Positions 8,080-15,595 of a stretch of 45,184 bases of DNA are shown in pieces. The translations under genes were made by a program, and so were the position numbers. The notes beneath the pieces are model-generated. The model searched no databases. It had not been told where the DNA came from and saw nothing but the letters and a program-made list of their open reading frames with translations. Within the stretch, counting starts at the first letter, position 1. Every line of letters begins with the position of its first letter. This DNA comes from an uncultured Merdimonas sp. (GTDB lineage Bacteria; Bacillota; Clostridia; Lachnospirales; Lachnospiraceae). The DNA lies in assembly GCA_944375725.1 (NCBI GenBank), contig CALWAZ010000093.1, forward strand, positions 1 to 45,184, read 5' to 3'.

Positions 8080-10257
8080 TTACAGGTGCAGCACGCGCTC
8101 TTTGATTTCCTGGGTTCTGCCCTGGTTCCAGAACTGGGTGCCGATGTAGCCGCAGGTACGTCTTGCCACGTTCATTTTGTTCTGGTCGGTATTGCCGCAG
8201 TTGGGGCACTGCCAGATGAGCTTTCCGTGCTCGTCCTCCTTGATTTCGATTTCTCCGTCATAGCCGCATACCTGGCAGTAATCGCTCTTGGTATTCAGCT
8301 CTGCGTACATAATATGGTCGTAGATGAATTTGATTACGGCCAGTACAGCTTCCAGGTTGTTCTGCATGTTCGGAACCTCCACATAGGAGATGGCTCCGCC
8401 CGGTGAAAGGGCCTGGAACTTGGCTTCCAGCGCCAGCTTGTCGAAGGCGTCAATGTTTTCCGTTACATGGACATGGTAGCTGTTTGTAATATAGTTGCGG
8501 TCGGTCACGCCTTTTACGATGCCGAAACGCTTCTGCAGGCACTTGGCAAATTTGTAGGTAGTGCTTTCCAGAGGAGTGCCGTACAGAGAATAGTCGATAT
8601 TCTCGGCAGCTTTCCATTTAGCTGTATATTCGTTGAGCTTCTTCATAATCTCCAGGCCCAGAGCCTCTCCCTCCGGCTCAGTCAGCTTCTTGCCGTTCAG
8701 GCTGTAGACGCATTCCCAGAGACCTGCGTAGCCCAGGGACAGGGTAGAGTAGCCGCCATGGAGATATTTGTCGATTTTTTCTCCCTTCTTCAGACGGAGC
8801 AGAGCACCGTGCTGCCAGAGAATCGGAGCCGCGTCGGACAGGGTTCCGGTCAGACGCTCGTGGCGGCACTGGAGCGCCCGGTGGCAGAGCTCCATGCGCT
8901 CATCGAAAATTTCCCAGAATTTCTCCATGTCGCCGCCGGCGGAAAGTCCGATATCTACCAGGTTTACAGTGACTACGCCCTGGTTGAAGCGGCCGTAATA
9001 TTTGGGCTGTCCGTTCTCATCCACATAAGGAGTCAGGAAGCTTCTGCAGCCCATGCAGGTGTAGCAGTGGCCTTCGCCGTTTTTGTCGATTTTGTTCTGG
9101 AGCATGATCTTTTCGGAAATGTAATCAGGCACCAGACGCTTGGCGGTACACTTGGCGGCCAGCTTTGTCAGATAGTAGTATTTGCTGTCCTCGTGAATGT
9201 TGTCCTCTTCCAGCACGTAGATAAGCTTCGGGAAGGCGGGAGTAATCCAGACGCCTTTCTCGTTTTTTACGCCCTGATAGCGCTGGCGCAGGGTCTCTTC
9301 GATAATCAGCGCCAGATCCTGCTTTTCCTGCTCGTTCTTGGCTTCGTTCAGGTACATGAATACAGTCACAAAGGGGGCCTGTCCGTTGGTGGTCATCAGA
9401 GTTACCACCTGATACTGGATCATCTGGACACCGTTTTTTACCTCTTCCCGGAGTCTCTTTTCGGTGATTGCGGAGATCTCATCCTCTGTCACAGCCTCCC
9501 GGATGGTGTGAAGCTCGTCCGCTACCTGGCGGCGGATCTTTTTGCGGCTCACATCCACAAAGGGTGCCAGATGGGTCAGGGAAATACTCTGGCCGCCGTA
9601 CTGGCAGGAAGCTACCTGGGCGATGATCTGAGTGGCAATATTGCAGGCGGTGGAGAAGCTGTGGGGCTTCTCAATCAGGGTGCCGCTGATGACGGTGCCG
9701 TTCTGCAGCATGTCCTCCAGATTGACCAGATCGCAGTTGTGCATATGCTGCGCAAAATAATCCGCGTCATGGAAATGGATCAGCCCCTGCTCATGGGCAT
9801 TCACAATATCCGGCGGAAGCAGAAGACGCTTGGTAATATCCTTGCTGACTTCTCCGGCCATATAGTCACGCTGTACGCTGTTGACCGTAGGATTCTTGTT
9901 GGAATTTTCCTGCTTGACCTCCTCGTTGTTGCATTCAATGAGGCTTAAGATCTGCTCGTCTGTGGTATTGGATTTCCGCACCAGAGCGCGGCGGTAGCGG
10001 TAGGTGATATAGCGTCTGGCCACATCGAATGCCCGCTGGTTCATGATCTGATCCTCTACCATATCCTGAATCTCTTCCACGCTTAAGGAGCGGTTGATAT
10101 TCTGAGCGGCGCTCTCCACATCCTCGGCAATCCGCTTAATCTGAACGGCGGACATGCGGGCGCTGGGAACGACACTGTCGTTGGCTTTCGTTACTGCGAT
10201 TACGATTTTCTGCGGATCGAAGGAAACCTCGGCTCCGCTGCGCTTGATGATTTTCAT
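8080..10257 (-). CDS. nrdD: Anaerobic ribonucleoside-triphosphate reductase (class III)
   Basis: Glycyl-radical enzyme that reduces ribonucleoside triphosphates to deoxy forms under anoxia. The 725-residue protein opens with an ATP-cone (about residues 1-95, KIIKRSGAEVSFDPQKI), which allosterically controls activity, followed by the catalytic barrel (HFHDADYF, CYTCMGCRSF). A zinc site of paired cysteines (CQVCG and CPNCG) precedes the glycyl-radical loop RRTCGYIG, with the radical Gly at 703. The ATG at 10257 has GGGAG nine bases upstream and starts exactly at the ATP-cone; an ATG eight codons earlier lacks support. Two NrdR-like boxes over the promoter suggest repression by NrdR, whose gene is not in this window. 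Confidence 0.96.
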   Translation of the reverse strand: MKIIKRSGAEVSFDPQKIVIAVTKANDSVVPSARMSAVQIKRIAEDVESAAQNINRSLSVEEIQDMVEDQIMNQRAFDVARRYITYRYRRALVRKSNTTDEQILSLIECNNEEVKQENSNKNPTVNSVQRDYMAGEVSKDITKRLLLPPDIVNAHEQGLIHFHDADYFAQHMHNCDLVNLEDMLQNGTVISGTLIEKPHSFSTACNIATQIIAQVASCQYGGQSISLTHLAPFVDVSRKKIRRQVADELHTIREAVTEDEISAITEKRLREEVKNGVQMIQYQVVTLMTTNGQAPFVTVFMYLNEAKNEQEKQDLALIIEETLRQRYQGVKNEKGVWITPAFPKLIYVLEEDNIHEDSKYYYLTKLAAKCTAKRLVPDYISEKIMLQNKIDKNGEGHCYTCMGCRSFLTPYVDENGQPKYYGRFNQGVVTVNLVDIGLSAGGDMEKFWEIFDERMELCHRALQCRHERLTGTLSDAAPILWQHGALLRLKKGEKIDKYLHGGYSTLSLGYAGLWECVYSLNGKKLTEPEGEALGLEIMKKLNEYTAKWKAAENIDYSLYGTPLESTTYKFAKCLQKRFGIVKGVTDRNYITNSYHVHVTENIDAFDKLALEAKFQALSPGGAISYVEVPNMQNNLEAVLAVIKFIYDHIMYAELNTKSDYCQVCGYDGEIEIKEDEHGKLIWQCPNCGNTDQNKMNVARRTCGYIGTQFWNQGRTQEIKERVLHL

Positions 10258-10314
10258 ACGATGCTCTCCCTCTATAGTCATTGTGTTAATAGTATACGAT
10301 AGTCGGCGAAAATT

Positions 10315-10366
10315 ATTGTAACAATATATAGTGGTGTTGTCAATGGAAAATTACTAGATATTGTTG
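10315..10366 (-). promoter_or_regulatory. nrdD promoter with two NrdR-type boxes
   Basis: On the minus strand TTGACA (10338-10343) and TACAAT (10315-10320) are spaced by 17 bp. Box 1 (10319-10334, core CAATATATAGTG) fills the spacer between them and box 2 (10351-10366, core CTAGATATTGTT) lies upstream of the -35. The boxes are 32 bp apart, about three helical turns. Both resemble the published NrdR consensus (an AT-rich palindrome with CwAtATaTwG at its core), and paired, helically phased boxes are usual for NrdR. Confidence 0.75.
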
Positions 10367-10421
10367 ATGCAAAATAAAAGTTTTTCCGGAAAGAAATCTG
10401 TGAAAAGACAGCGAAATGTGC

Positions 10422-10427
10422 TATACT
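10422..10427 (+). promoter_or_regulatory. Possible -10 of the LRR-VWA-MoxR operon
   Basis: TATACT lies 60 bases before the ATG of the LRR gene. No convincing -35 is found 16-18 bp upstream, so the promoter is weak or needs an activator. Confidence 0.3.
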
Positions 10428-10487
10428 GAGTTCGCGTTACCGTTTTACGCCGCATGGCTGCGGTCCGCATCAGAAAGGAAACGGTGT

Positions 10488-11603
10488 ATGAAAATCGTTT
10501 ATGAGATAAAAAACAGAGAAGCCGTGATCTGGCGGTGCTATGATTACGGCATGGAAGCGGAGCTGCCCGGGCTCCTGGAAGGCTGCCCGGTGACGGAGCT
10601 TGCCCCTTACGCTTTTTCTGACCATATGGATGAAAAACTGCTGGAGAAAGGGTTCCGGGAGGGAAGGCTGCGGCTGTGGGATCCGGATTCCGGGGAAGAG
10701 AGTTTCCGGGAAGGTCCGGAAGGACAGAAGCTCCTGTATTCTAAGAGTTTTAAGACCGGCCTGGAGCCGGAGCTGCCGCCGGCCCTTACGGGGACGGCAG
10801 TGGAGGCGGTCAGTCTGCCGCCGGCGCTCCGGAAAATCGGCGCCTATGCCTTTTACAACTGCGGCAGACTGCGGAGGCTCTGCTTTTACGGAGAACTGTC
10901 GGATCTGGGGGCAGGGCTTTTTACGGGCTGCCACGGGATCCGGGAGCTGGTGCTGCGCCTGGATGAGACGCAGGCCTCCTGCCTCCGGGAAATTCTGATC
11001 GAAGTGCCGGAAAAACTGATTGTATATCTGGAGGGAAGCCTCCGGGCGAAGCTGGTGTTTCCGGAATTTTTTGAGGAGAGTGTGGAAAATACGCCGGCGC
11101 GGATTCTGGTGACCCATATTCATGGAAGCGGAATGAATTACCGGAACTGCTTTTACGATCGAAAGTTTGATTTCCGCGCCTACGACAGCTGTTTTTATCA
11201 TGCCAGGGCGGCGGAGGATTTTGACACCCTGCTGGAAATGGCTCTGTCCCGCCTGCGGTATCCGGTGCAGCTTTCAGAGGAGAACCGGGCAGAATATGAG
11301 TCCTGGCTGGAGCTTCATGGGGCCCAGGCTGTGAAAAAGGCAGTATCGGACCGGGATATGGAGACGCTGGAGTATCTGGCCTGTCAGGTGCTGGCGCGGA
11401 AAAAGGAAGAGGAACAGACAGAGATTTTGAGGGAGGCTTCCTCGCAGGCAGTCTCCTGTGATTTCCCGGAAGGAGTGTCCTTCCTCATGGACGCGCTTCA
11501 CAGAAGAGACAGAGAGCGGCGGGGAGAAGGCACGGCGGACACCGGACAGGAACGGAAACCGGCCGGACAGAAGGAAACCGCAGCCCGGAGATTTGAGCTG
11601 TAG
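10488..11603 (+). CDS. Leucine-rich-repeat (BspA-like) protein, first gene of the MoxR operon
   Basis: A 371-residue protein without signal peptide or membrane segment, so apparently cytoplasmic. The first 170 residues hold irregular BspA-type (LRR_5) repeats: LPGLLEGCPVTELAPYAF, LPPALRKIGAYAFYNCGRLRRL and LGAGLFTGCHGIRELVL, each with the IGxxAFxxCxxL frame. A middle region (about 200-330) is helical with no recognised family, and the C-terminal 40 residues are charged and low in complexity. The ATG at 10488 follows AGGAAACGG and begins at the first strand. It stands 12 bases before the VWA gene, so it belongs to the same operon. Most BspA-like proteins are secreted; a cytoplasmic copy beside a MoxR/VWA pair suggests an adaptor or substrate-recognition subunit, which is inference. 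Confidence 0.7.
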   Translation: MKIVYEIKNREAVIWRCYDYGMEAELPGLLEGCPVTELAPYAFSDHMDEKLLEKGFREGRLRLWDPDSGEESFREGPEGQKLLYSKSFKTGLEPELPPALTGTAVEAVSLPPALRKIGAYAFYNCGRLRRLCFYGELSDLGAGLFTGCHGIRELVLRLDETQASCLREILIEVPEKLIVYLEGSLRAKLVFPEFFEESVENTPARILVTHIHGSGMNYRNCFYDRKFDFRAYDSCFYHARAAEDFDTLLEMALSRLRYPVQLSEENRAEYESWLELHGAQAVKKAVSDRDMETLEYLACQVLARKKEEEQTEILREASSQAVSCDFPEGVSFLMDALHRRDRERRGEGTADTGQERKPAGQKETAARRFEL

Positions 11604-11615
11604 GAGGAAAAACAG

Positions 11616-12971
11616 ATGGTGAAAAGTCCGATTCTCGAACAGCAGAAAAAGGAACTGGAAAAGGAGGAGCTGGGCAGGCGGATTCTGTCCAGCGTGAGAA
11701 ATGAGCTGTATCTGAAGCTGAAATATCTGGATCTGGCACTGGGCAGCCTTCCCTTTGCTCCGGGAAAGGCCGATCCGGCAGGAACTGACGGAGGAGCCTT
11801 CTACTTTACGCCGGACAGTCTGATGGGACTGTACCGGAGAAGCCGGGCGTCTGTGGTCCGGCTTTACCTGCACAGCCTGCTGCACTGTCTGTTCTGTCAT
11901 CCCTTCGACAGGAAGGAGCGGGATGAAGCCCTGTGGGGGCTCTCCTGCGATATTGCGGTGGAAGCTCTGATCGACAGCCTGCATCTGAAATGCGCCCATG
12001 TCCCTTCCGGAGCTTTCCGGAAAAGCTGCATTGCCAGGCTGAATAAGGAGCTCTCTGTGCTGACGGCAGAGGGAATCTTTCATAAGCTGCAGGAATTTTC
12101 CCTGTCAAAGACAGAAATGGAAAGATGGCTGCGGGAGTTTGGGGCAGACGATCACAGGCTCTGGGACAGCAGACCGGATTCCGGCGCGCAGAATTCCAGC
12201 AGAAAGCGCTGGGAGGATATCAGAGAGCGGATGCAGACGGAGATTTCCCTGTTTTCCCGGGAAGCTTCAGAGGGCCAGGGCGATCTTCTGGAACAGCTTC
12301 GGATCAGCAGCCGTTCCCGCTGTGATTACCGGGAGTTTTTGAGGAAGTTTACAGCGCTCCGGGAGGAAATGCAGGTGGACCCGGACAGCTTTGATTATAT
12401 TTTTTATAATTATGGAATGACTCTGTATGGAAATATGCCCCTGATTGAGCCGCAGGAGACCCGGGAAATCCGGCGTATCGAGGAGTTTGTCATCGTGATA
12501 GATACCTCCATGTCCTGCAGAGGAGAACTGGTGCGGCGGTTTCTGGAAGAGACGTATCAGGTGCTTTCGGAGACAGAGAGCTTTTTTAAAAACGCCAGGG
12601 TTCATATTCTTCAGTGTGATGAAAAGGTGCAGTCGGATGTGCTGCTTGAAAATGCTGAAAAGATGAAATGGTATATGGAGCATTTCACGGTGAAAGGCGG
12701 AGGCGGCACGGATTTCCGCCCGGCCTTTGCCTACGTGGAGGAGAAGATGGCTGAAAAGACCTGGGGAAGGCTGCGGGGGCTGCTGTATTTTACAGACGGA
12801 TACGGCATTTATCCCGCAAAGATGCCGCCCTTTGAGACGGCCTTTGTGTTTCTGCAGAATCAGTACCGGGATGTGGATGTGCCGCCCTGGGCCATCAAGG
12901 TGATTCTGGATGGACAGGAGCTGCTGGAGAGCCGGAACACAAAAAGCGTGGATAAACGGATTGCAGACTGA
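11616..12971 (+). CDS. DUF2201-type putative metallopeptidase with C-terminal VWA-like domain
   Basis: A 451-residue cytoplasmic protein with two parts. The N-terminal part resembles the DUF2201 putative metallopeptidase domain, with the helix YLHSLLHCLFCHPF (H86 and H90); the usual catalytic Glu after the first His is Ser, so peptidase activity is doubtful. The C-terminal part is a VWA-like domain with the metal-binding motif DTSMS (D296, S298, S300), then GGGGTDFRP and FTDGYG. Such proteins are typically paired with MoxR AAA ATPases, with the VWA protein acting as adaptor in chaperone-like maturation of enzyme complexes. A clean AGGAGG precedes the ATG at 11616, and the MoxR gene follows 27 bases later. 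Confidence 0.85.
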   Translation: MVKSPILEQQKKELEKEELGRRILSSVRNELYLKLKYLDLALGSLPFAPGKADPAGTDGGAFYFTPDSLMGLYRRSRASVVRLYLHSLLHCLFCHPFDRKERDEALWGLSCDIAVEALIDSLHLKCAHVPSGAFRKSCIARLNKELSVLTAEGIFHKLQEFSLSKTEMERWLREFGADDHRLWDSRPDSGAQNSSRKRWEDIRERMQTEISLFSREASEGQGDLLEQLRISSRSRCDYREFLRKFTALREEMQVDPDSFDYIFYNYGMTLYGNMPLIEPQETREIRRIEEFVIVIDTSMSCRGELVRRFLEETYQVLSETESFFKNARVHILQCDEKVQSDVLLENAEKMKWYMEHFTVKGGGGTDFRPAFAYVEEKMAEKTWGRLRGLLYFTDGYGIYPAKMPPFETAFVFLQNQYRDVDVPPWAIKVILDGQELLESRNTKSVDKRIAD

Positions 12972-12998
12972 GAGAAAACAGGCAGGAGGAGAGCGATT

Positions 12999-14525
12999 AT
13001 GAATATCAAACGGGCAAAACAGGAGATCAAGGACGCGGTGGAGGCCTATCTTCTGAAGGATGAATATGGAGCCTATGAGATTCCGGTGATCCGGCAGAGG
13101 CCCATTCTGCTTCTGGGGGCGCCGGGCATCGGCAAGACACAGATTATGGAGCAGATCGCCAGAGAATGCGGCATCGGCCTGGTGGCTTATACGATTACCC
13201 ACCACACACGGCAGAGTGCCATAGGCCTGCCGTTCATTTCGGAAATGGAGTATGCCGGGCAGAAAAGGCCGGTCACAGAATATACCATGAGTGAGATTGT
13301 GGCGTCCATCTATGAAAAAATGAATAAGACAGGCCTGAAGGAGGGTATTCTGTTTATTGATGAGATTAACTGTGTGTCTGAGACGCTGGCTCCGGCCATG
13401 CTGCAGTTTCTGCAGTGCAAGACCTTCGGAAACCATCCGATTCCTGAGGGCTGGATCATCGTGGCGGCAGGCAACCCTCCGGAATATAACAAATCTGTCC
13501 GGGATTTTGACGTGGTGACCCTGGATCGTGTGAAGAAAATTGAGGTGGAGCCGGATTACGGAGTATTCCGGGAATACGCGGTCCAGGCCAGGATTCATCC
13601 GGCTGTTATCTCTTATCTGGACACCCGTCCGGGAAATTTTTATCAGATGGAGACCACGGTAGACGGAAGGAGATTCGCTACGCCCCGGGGCTGGGAGGAT
13701 CTGTCCAGGCTTCTGGATGTCTATGAAAAACTGGGGAAACCGGTGGACAAGGAAGTGGTGCGCCAGTATATCCAGCATGATCGGATTGCCGGAGAATTTG
13801 CCAGCTATCTGGAGCTGTACCGGAAATATGAGGAGGATTACGGCATAGCCGAAATTCTGAAAGGAGTGATCCGGGAAGGAACGCTTAAAAAACTGTCCCA
13901 CGCCTCCTTTGATGAGCGGCTGAGTGTAGTAAGCCTTCTTTTATCCGGATGCGTGGCAGAATTCCGCAGGGTACGCGTCCAGGAGCTGTTTACAGAGCTT
14001 CTGTATGAAAAAATGAAAGAGGCTGGAAAAGTGCTGAATACGGAGGAGATAGAAGCGGAAAGGATCCCCGGGGTCCTGGACGGGCTGAAAGATGAGGCGG
14101 AGCAGGAACGGGAGAAGAAGAAAAAGGCAGAGCTTCTGGGCAGGGAAGAAGAGCGCAGACTGCTGCGCCTGGAAGAGGTGCTTGCTTCCTACGGAACAGA
14201 GCTGCGCAGGCAGCATCCGCAGAACGGCCCGGAAGCCTTCGAGACTCTGCGGAAGCTTTTTGCCGGGGAGAGAGAGCACTATGAGGAGCTTCAGGCTGCC
14301 GGAGGCCAGGCGCTGGAGCATGCCTTTGACTTCCTTGAGGCGGCCTTTGGAAACAGCCAGGAAATGGTGGTATTTCTCACAGGGCTCAACTCTTCAGCGG
14401 ACGCAGTGGCTTTCCTTCAGACCTATGACTGCGAACGGTACCGCAGATATAACCAGAGTCTGCTGTTCCAGGAGAGCGACCGGGAGCTTCGGAAGGAGAT
14501 CGACCGTCTGTCTACAGAAGGGTAA
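12999..14525 (+). CDS. MoxR-type AAA+ ATPase
   Basis: A 508-residue AAA+ ATPase. Walker A is GAPGIGKT (residues 40-47), Walker B is ILFIDEIN with D121 and E122, sensor 1 is N159 in VAAGNPPEYN, and an arginine-finger candidate is R177 in LDRVKK. The AAA module (about 1-280) is followed by a helical domain and a long charged coiled-coil-like region (about 345-400, EAEQEREKKKKAELL). It probably assembles as a hexamer and, with the VWA protein encoded upstream, remodels or activates a client protein; RavA-ViaA and MoxR-VWA pairs are precedents. The client is unknown. AGGAGGAGAG precedes the ATG. The 3' end overlaps the convergent Crp/Fnr gene by 14 bases. Confidence 0.88.
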   Translation: MNIKRAKQEIKDAVEAYLLKDEYGAYEIPVIRQRPILLLGAPGIGKTQIMEQIARECGIGLVAYTITHHTRQSAIGLPFISEMEYAGQKRPVTEYTMSEIVASIYEKMNKTGLKEGILFIDEINCVSETLAPAMLQFLQCKTFGNHPIPEGWIIVAAGNPPEYNKSVRDFDVVTLDRVKKIEVEPDYGVFREYAVQARIHPAVISYLDTRPGNFYQMETTVDGRRFATPRGWEDLSRLLDVYEKLGKPVDKEVVRQYIQHDRIAGEFASYLELYRKYEEDYGIAEILKGVIREGTLKKLSHASFDERLSVVSLLLSGCVAEFRRVRVQELFTELLYEKMKEAGKVLNTEEIEAERIPGVLDGLKDEAEQEREKKKKAELLGREEERRLLRLEEVLASYGTELRRQHPQNGPEAFETLRKLFAGEREHYEELQAAGGQALEHAFDFLEAAFGNSQEMVVFLTGLNSSADAVAFLQTYDCERYRRYNQSLLFQESDRELRKEIDRLSTEG

Positions 14526-15156
14526 CGGTACGTTTGGAAATCTGAATGAGGCCTTCTTTTTTCATTTTTCCCAGCTCCCGGATCATGGCGCTCCGGTTGA
14601 CGGAAAGAAAATCGGCGAAGTCGATCATGGTAAAGGGGAGCTCAAAGGTGCTGCTGTTTTTTCCGGCAGCCAGCTGCATGAAGTAGCACATGAGCTTTTC
14701 CCGGATGCTCCGCTGGCTTAATACTTCCACCCGTTCACTTAAGGAGCGGGTCTTGTCGGACAAAAGCTGCAGCAGATTCCGAATCAGCTGGGTGTGGCAG
14801 GCGCAGGCATTCTGGCAGGTCCGTGTCATGCTCTGGTAATCGATAAAGAGGACCTGGCAGTCTGTCTGACAGACCACGGCGATGCAGGAATCATCGCTGG
14901 GCACAAAGGACAGGTGCTCGCCGAAAATGCTTTTGGGTGACAGATTTTCCAGAATACTCCGGGTGCCGTTGTATTCATAGCGGATGACGGCGGCCTGGCC
15001 GTTCAGCAGAATACCCACGATTTTGCGGGGCGTGTCGAAGGAGTAAATTTCTTCCCCCGCGTAAAAGCTTCGTTTCTGGGCTTTCATGCAGGCGAGCATT
15101 CGCTGGCAGTCCTTTTCGCTGACATTTTGGAACAGAAGAGTTTCTGAGTAATCCAT
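14512..15156 (-). CDS. Crp/Fnr family transcriptional regulator
   Basis: A 214-residue regulator with an N-terminal cyclic-nucleotide-binding-like barrel (about 10-125), a dimerisation helix and a C-terminal winged helix (about 150-214, FADFLSVNRSAMIRELGKMKKEGLI). It has a cluster of cysteines at 95-122 (CQTDC, then TCQNACACH) at the end of the barrel, instead of the N-terminal cysteines of FNR; this might be a redox, metal or Fe-S site. It is divergent from rubredoxin, and a Crp/Fnr-like dyad sits in the shared region, so rubredoxin and other redox genes are likely targets. The ATG at 15156 follows AGAGGA at somewhat long spacing; an upstream in-frame start at 15219 would fall in the promoter region. 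Confidence 0.88.
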   Translation of the reverse strand: MDYSETLLFQNVSEKDCQRMLACMKAQKRSFYAGEEIYSFDTPRKIVGILLNGQAAVIRYEYNGTRSILENLSPKSIFGEHLSFVPSDDSCIAVVCQTDCQVLFIDYQSMTRTCQNACACHTQLIRNLLQLLSDKTRSLSERVEVLSQRSIREKLMCYFMQLAAGKNSSTFELPFTMIDFADFLSVNRSAMIRELGKMKKEGLIQISKRTVTLL

Positions 15157-15225
15157 GGCTGATGCGCTTCCTCTCTTGTGTACAGCAGCAGGTGCTGTTA
15201 TTTTTCTTAAGTATGACACAAAAAA

Positions 15226-15267
15226 GTTGCAAAAGCAACAGAATATACAGAAAACTTCTGATATAAA
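15226..15267 (+). promoter_or_regulatory. Rubredoxin promoter with Crp/Fnr-type dyad
   Basis: GTTGCAAAAGCAAC (15226-15239) is a perfect palindrome with 5-bp arms and a 4-bp spacer, the geometry of FNR sites. If TATAAA (15262-15267) is the -10, the start is near 15274 and the dyad centre falls at about -41.5, the class II activation position. There is no consensus -35, as expected of an activated promoter. A second dyad, CAGAAAACTTCTG, lies at 15248-15260. Confidence 0.6.
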
Positions 15268-15341
15268 CTAGATATACAGAAGAGGGAACGTTCTGTCCTT
15301 CTTTGAAAATCTCAAAAAAACAGTTTAGGAGGAAAATGATC

Positions 15342-15503
15342 ATGAAAAAATATGTATGTGAGCCTTGTGGTTATGTATATGATCCGGAAGTAGGCGATCC
15401 GGATAACGGAATCGCTCCCGGAACCGCTTTCGAGGATCTGCCCGATGACTGGGTATGCCCGATCTGCGGAGTGGGAAAAGATCAGTTCGTAGAGGAAGAG
15501 TAA
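15342..15503 (+). CDS. Rubredoxin
   Basis: A 53-residue one-electron carrier with a single iron bound by four cysteines, C6, C9, C39 and C42 (CEPCG and CPICG). The aromatic residues Y11, Y13 and W37 and the sequence [20 protein letters not shown] are textbook rubredoxin. The second of two close ATG codons (15342) is used, since AGGAGG then has a nine-base spacing. In anaerobes rubredoxin passes electrons to rubrerythrin or oxygen and superoxide reductases, so a role in oxidative stress defence is likely. It is monocistronic, under the dyad described above, and ends at a strong terminator. Confidence 0.97.
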   Translation: MKKYVCEPCGYVYDPEVGDPDNGIAPGTAFEDLPDDWVCPICGVGKDQFVEEE

Positions 15504-15534
15504 GCCGGACAGGCTGAAAGAAGAAAAAAAGGAT

Positions 15535-15586
15535 CGGCTGGCCGCCGGACGGGATGATTTCCCGGACGGCGGCCAGCCGCTTTTTC
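15535..15586. terminator. Bidirectional terminator between rubredoxin and AlaX genes
   Basis: A 13-bp GC-rich stem (15535-15547 with 15567-15579) with an inner extension is followed by CTTTTT on the plus strand. On the minus strand the AAGAAAAAAA at 15520-15530 supplies a U-run. It serves both convergent genes. Confidence 0.9.
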
Positions 15587-15595
15587 CCCGGCCAG

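Noticed and set aside
8467-9948. 493-codon open frame on the plus strand opposite nrdD
   Set aside because: It is antisense to a fully conserved nrdD, has no ribosome site, and its product resembles nothing; it arises from codon bias of the real gene.
12267-13901. 544-codon minus-strand frame across the VWA and MoxR genes
   Set aside because: It spans two real genes and their gap, with a product rich in His, Arg and Leu and no recognisable family.
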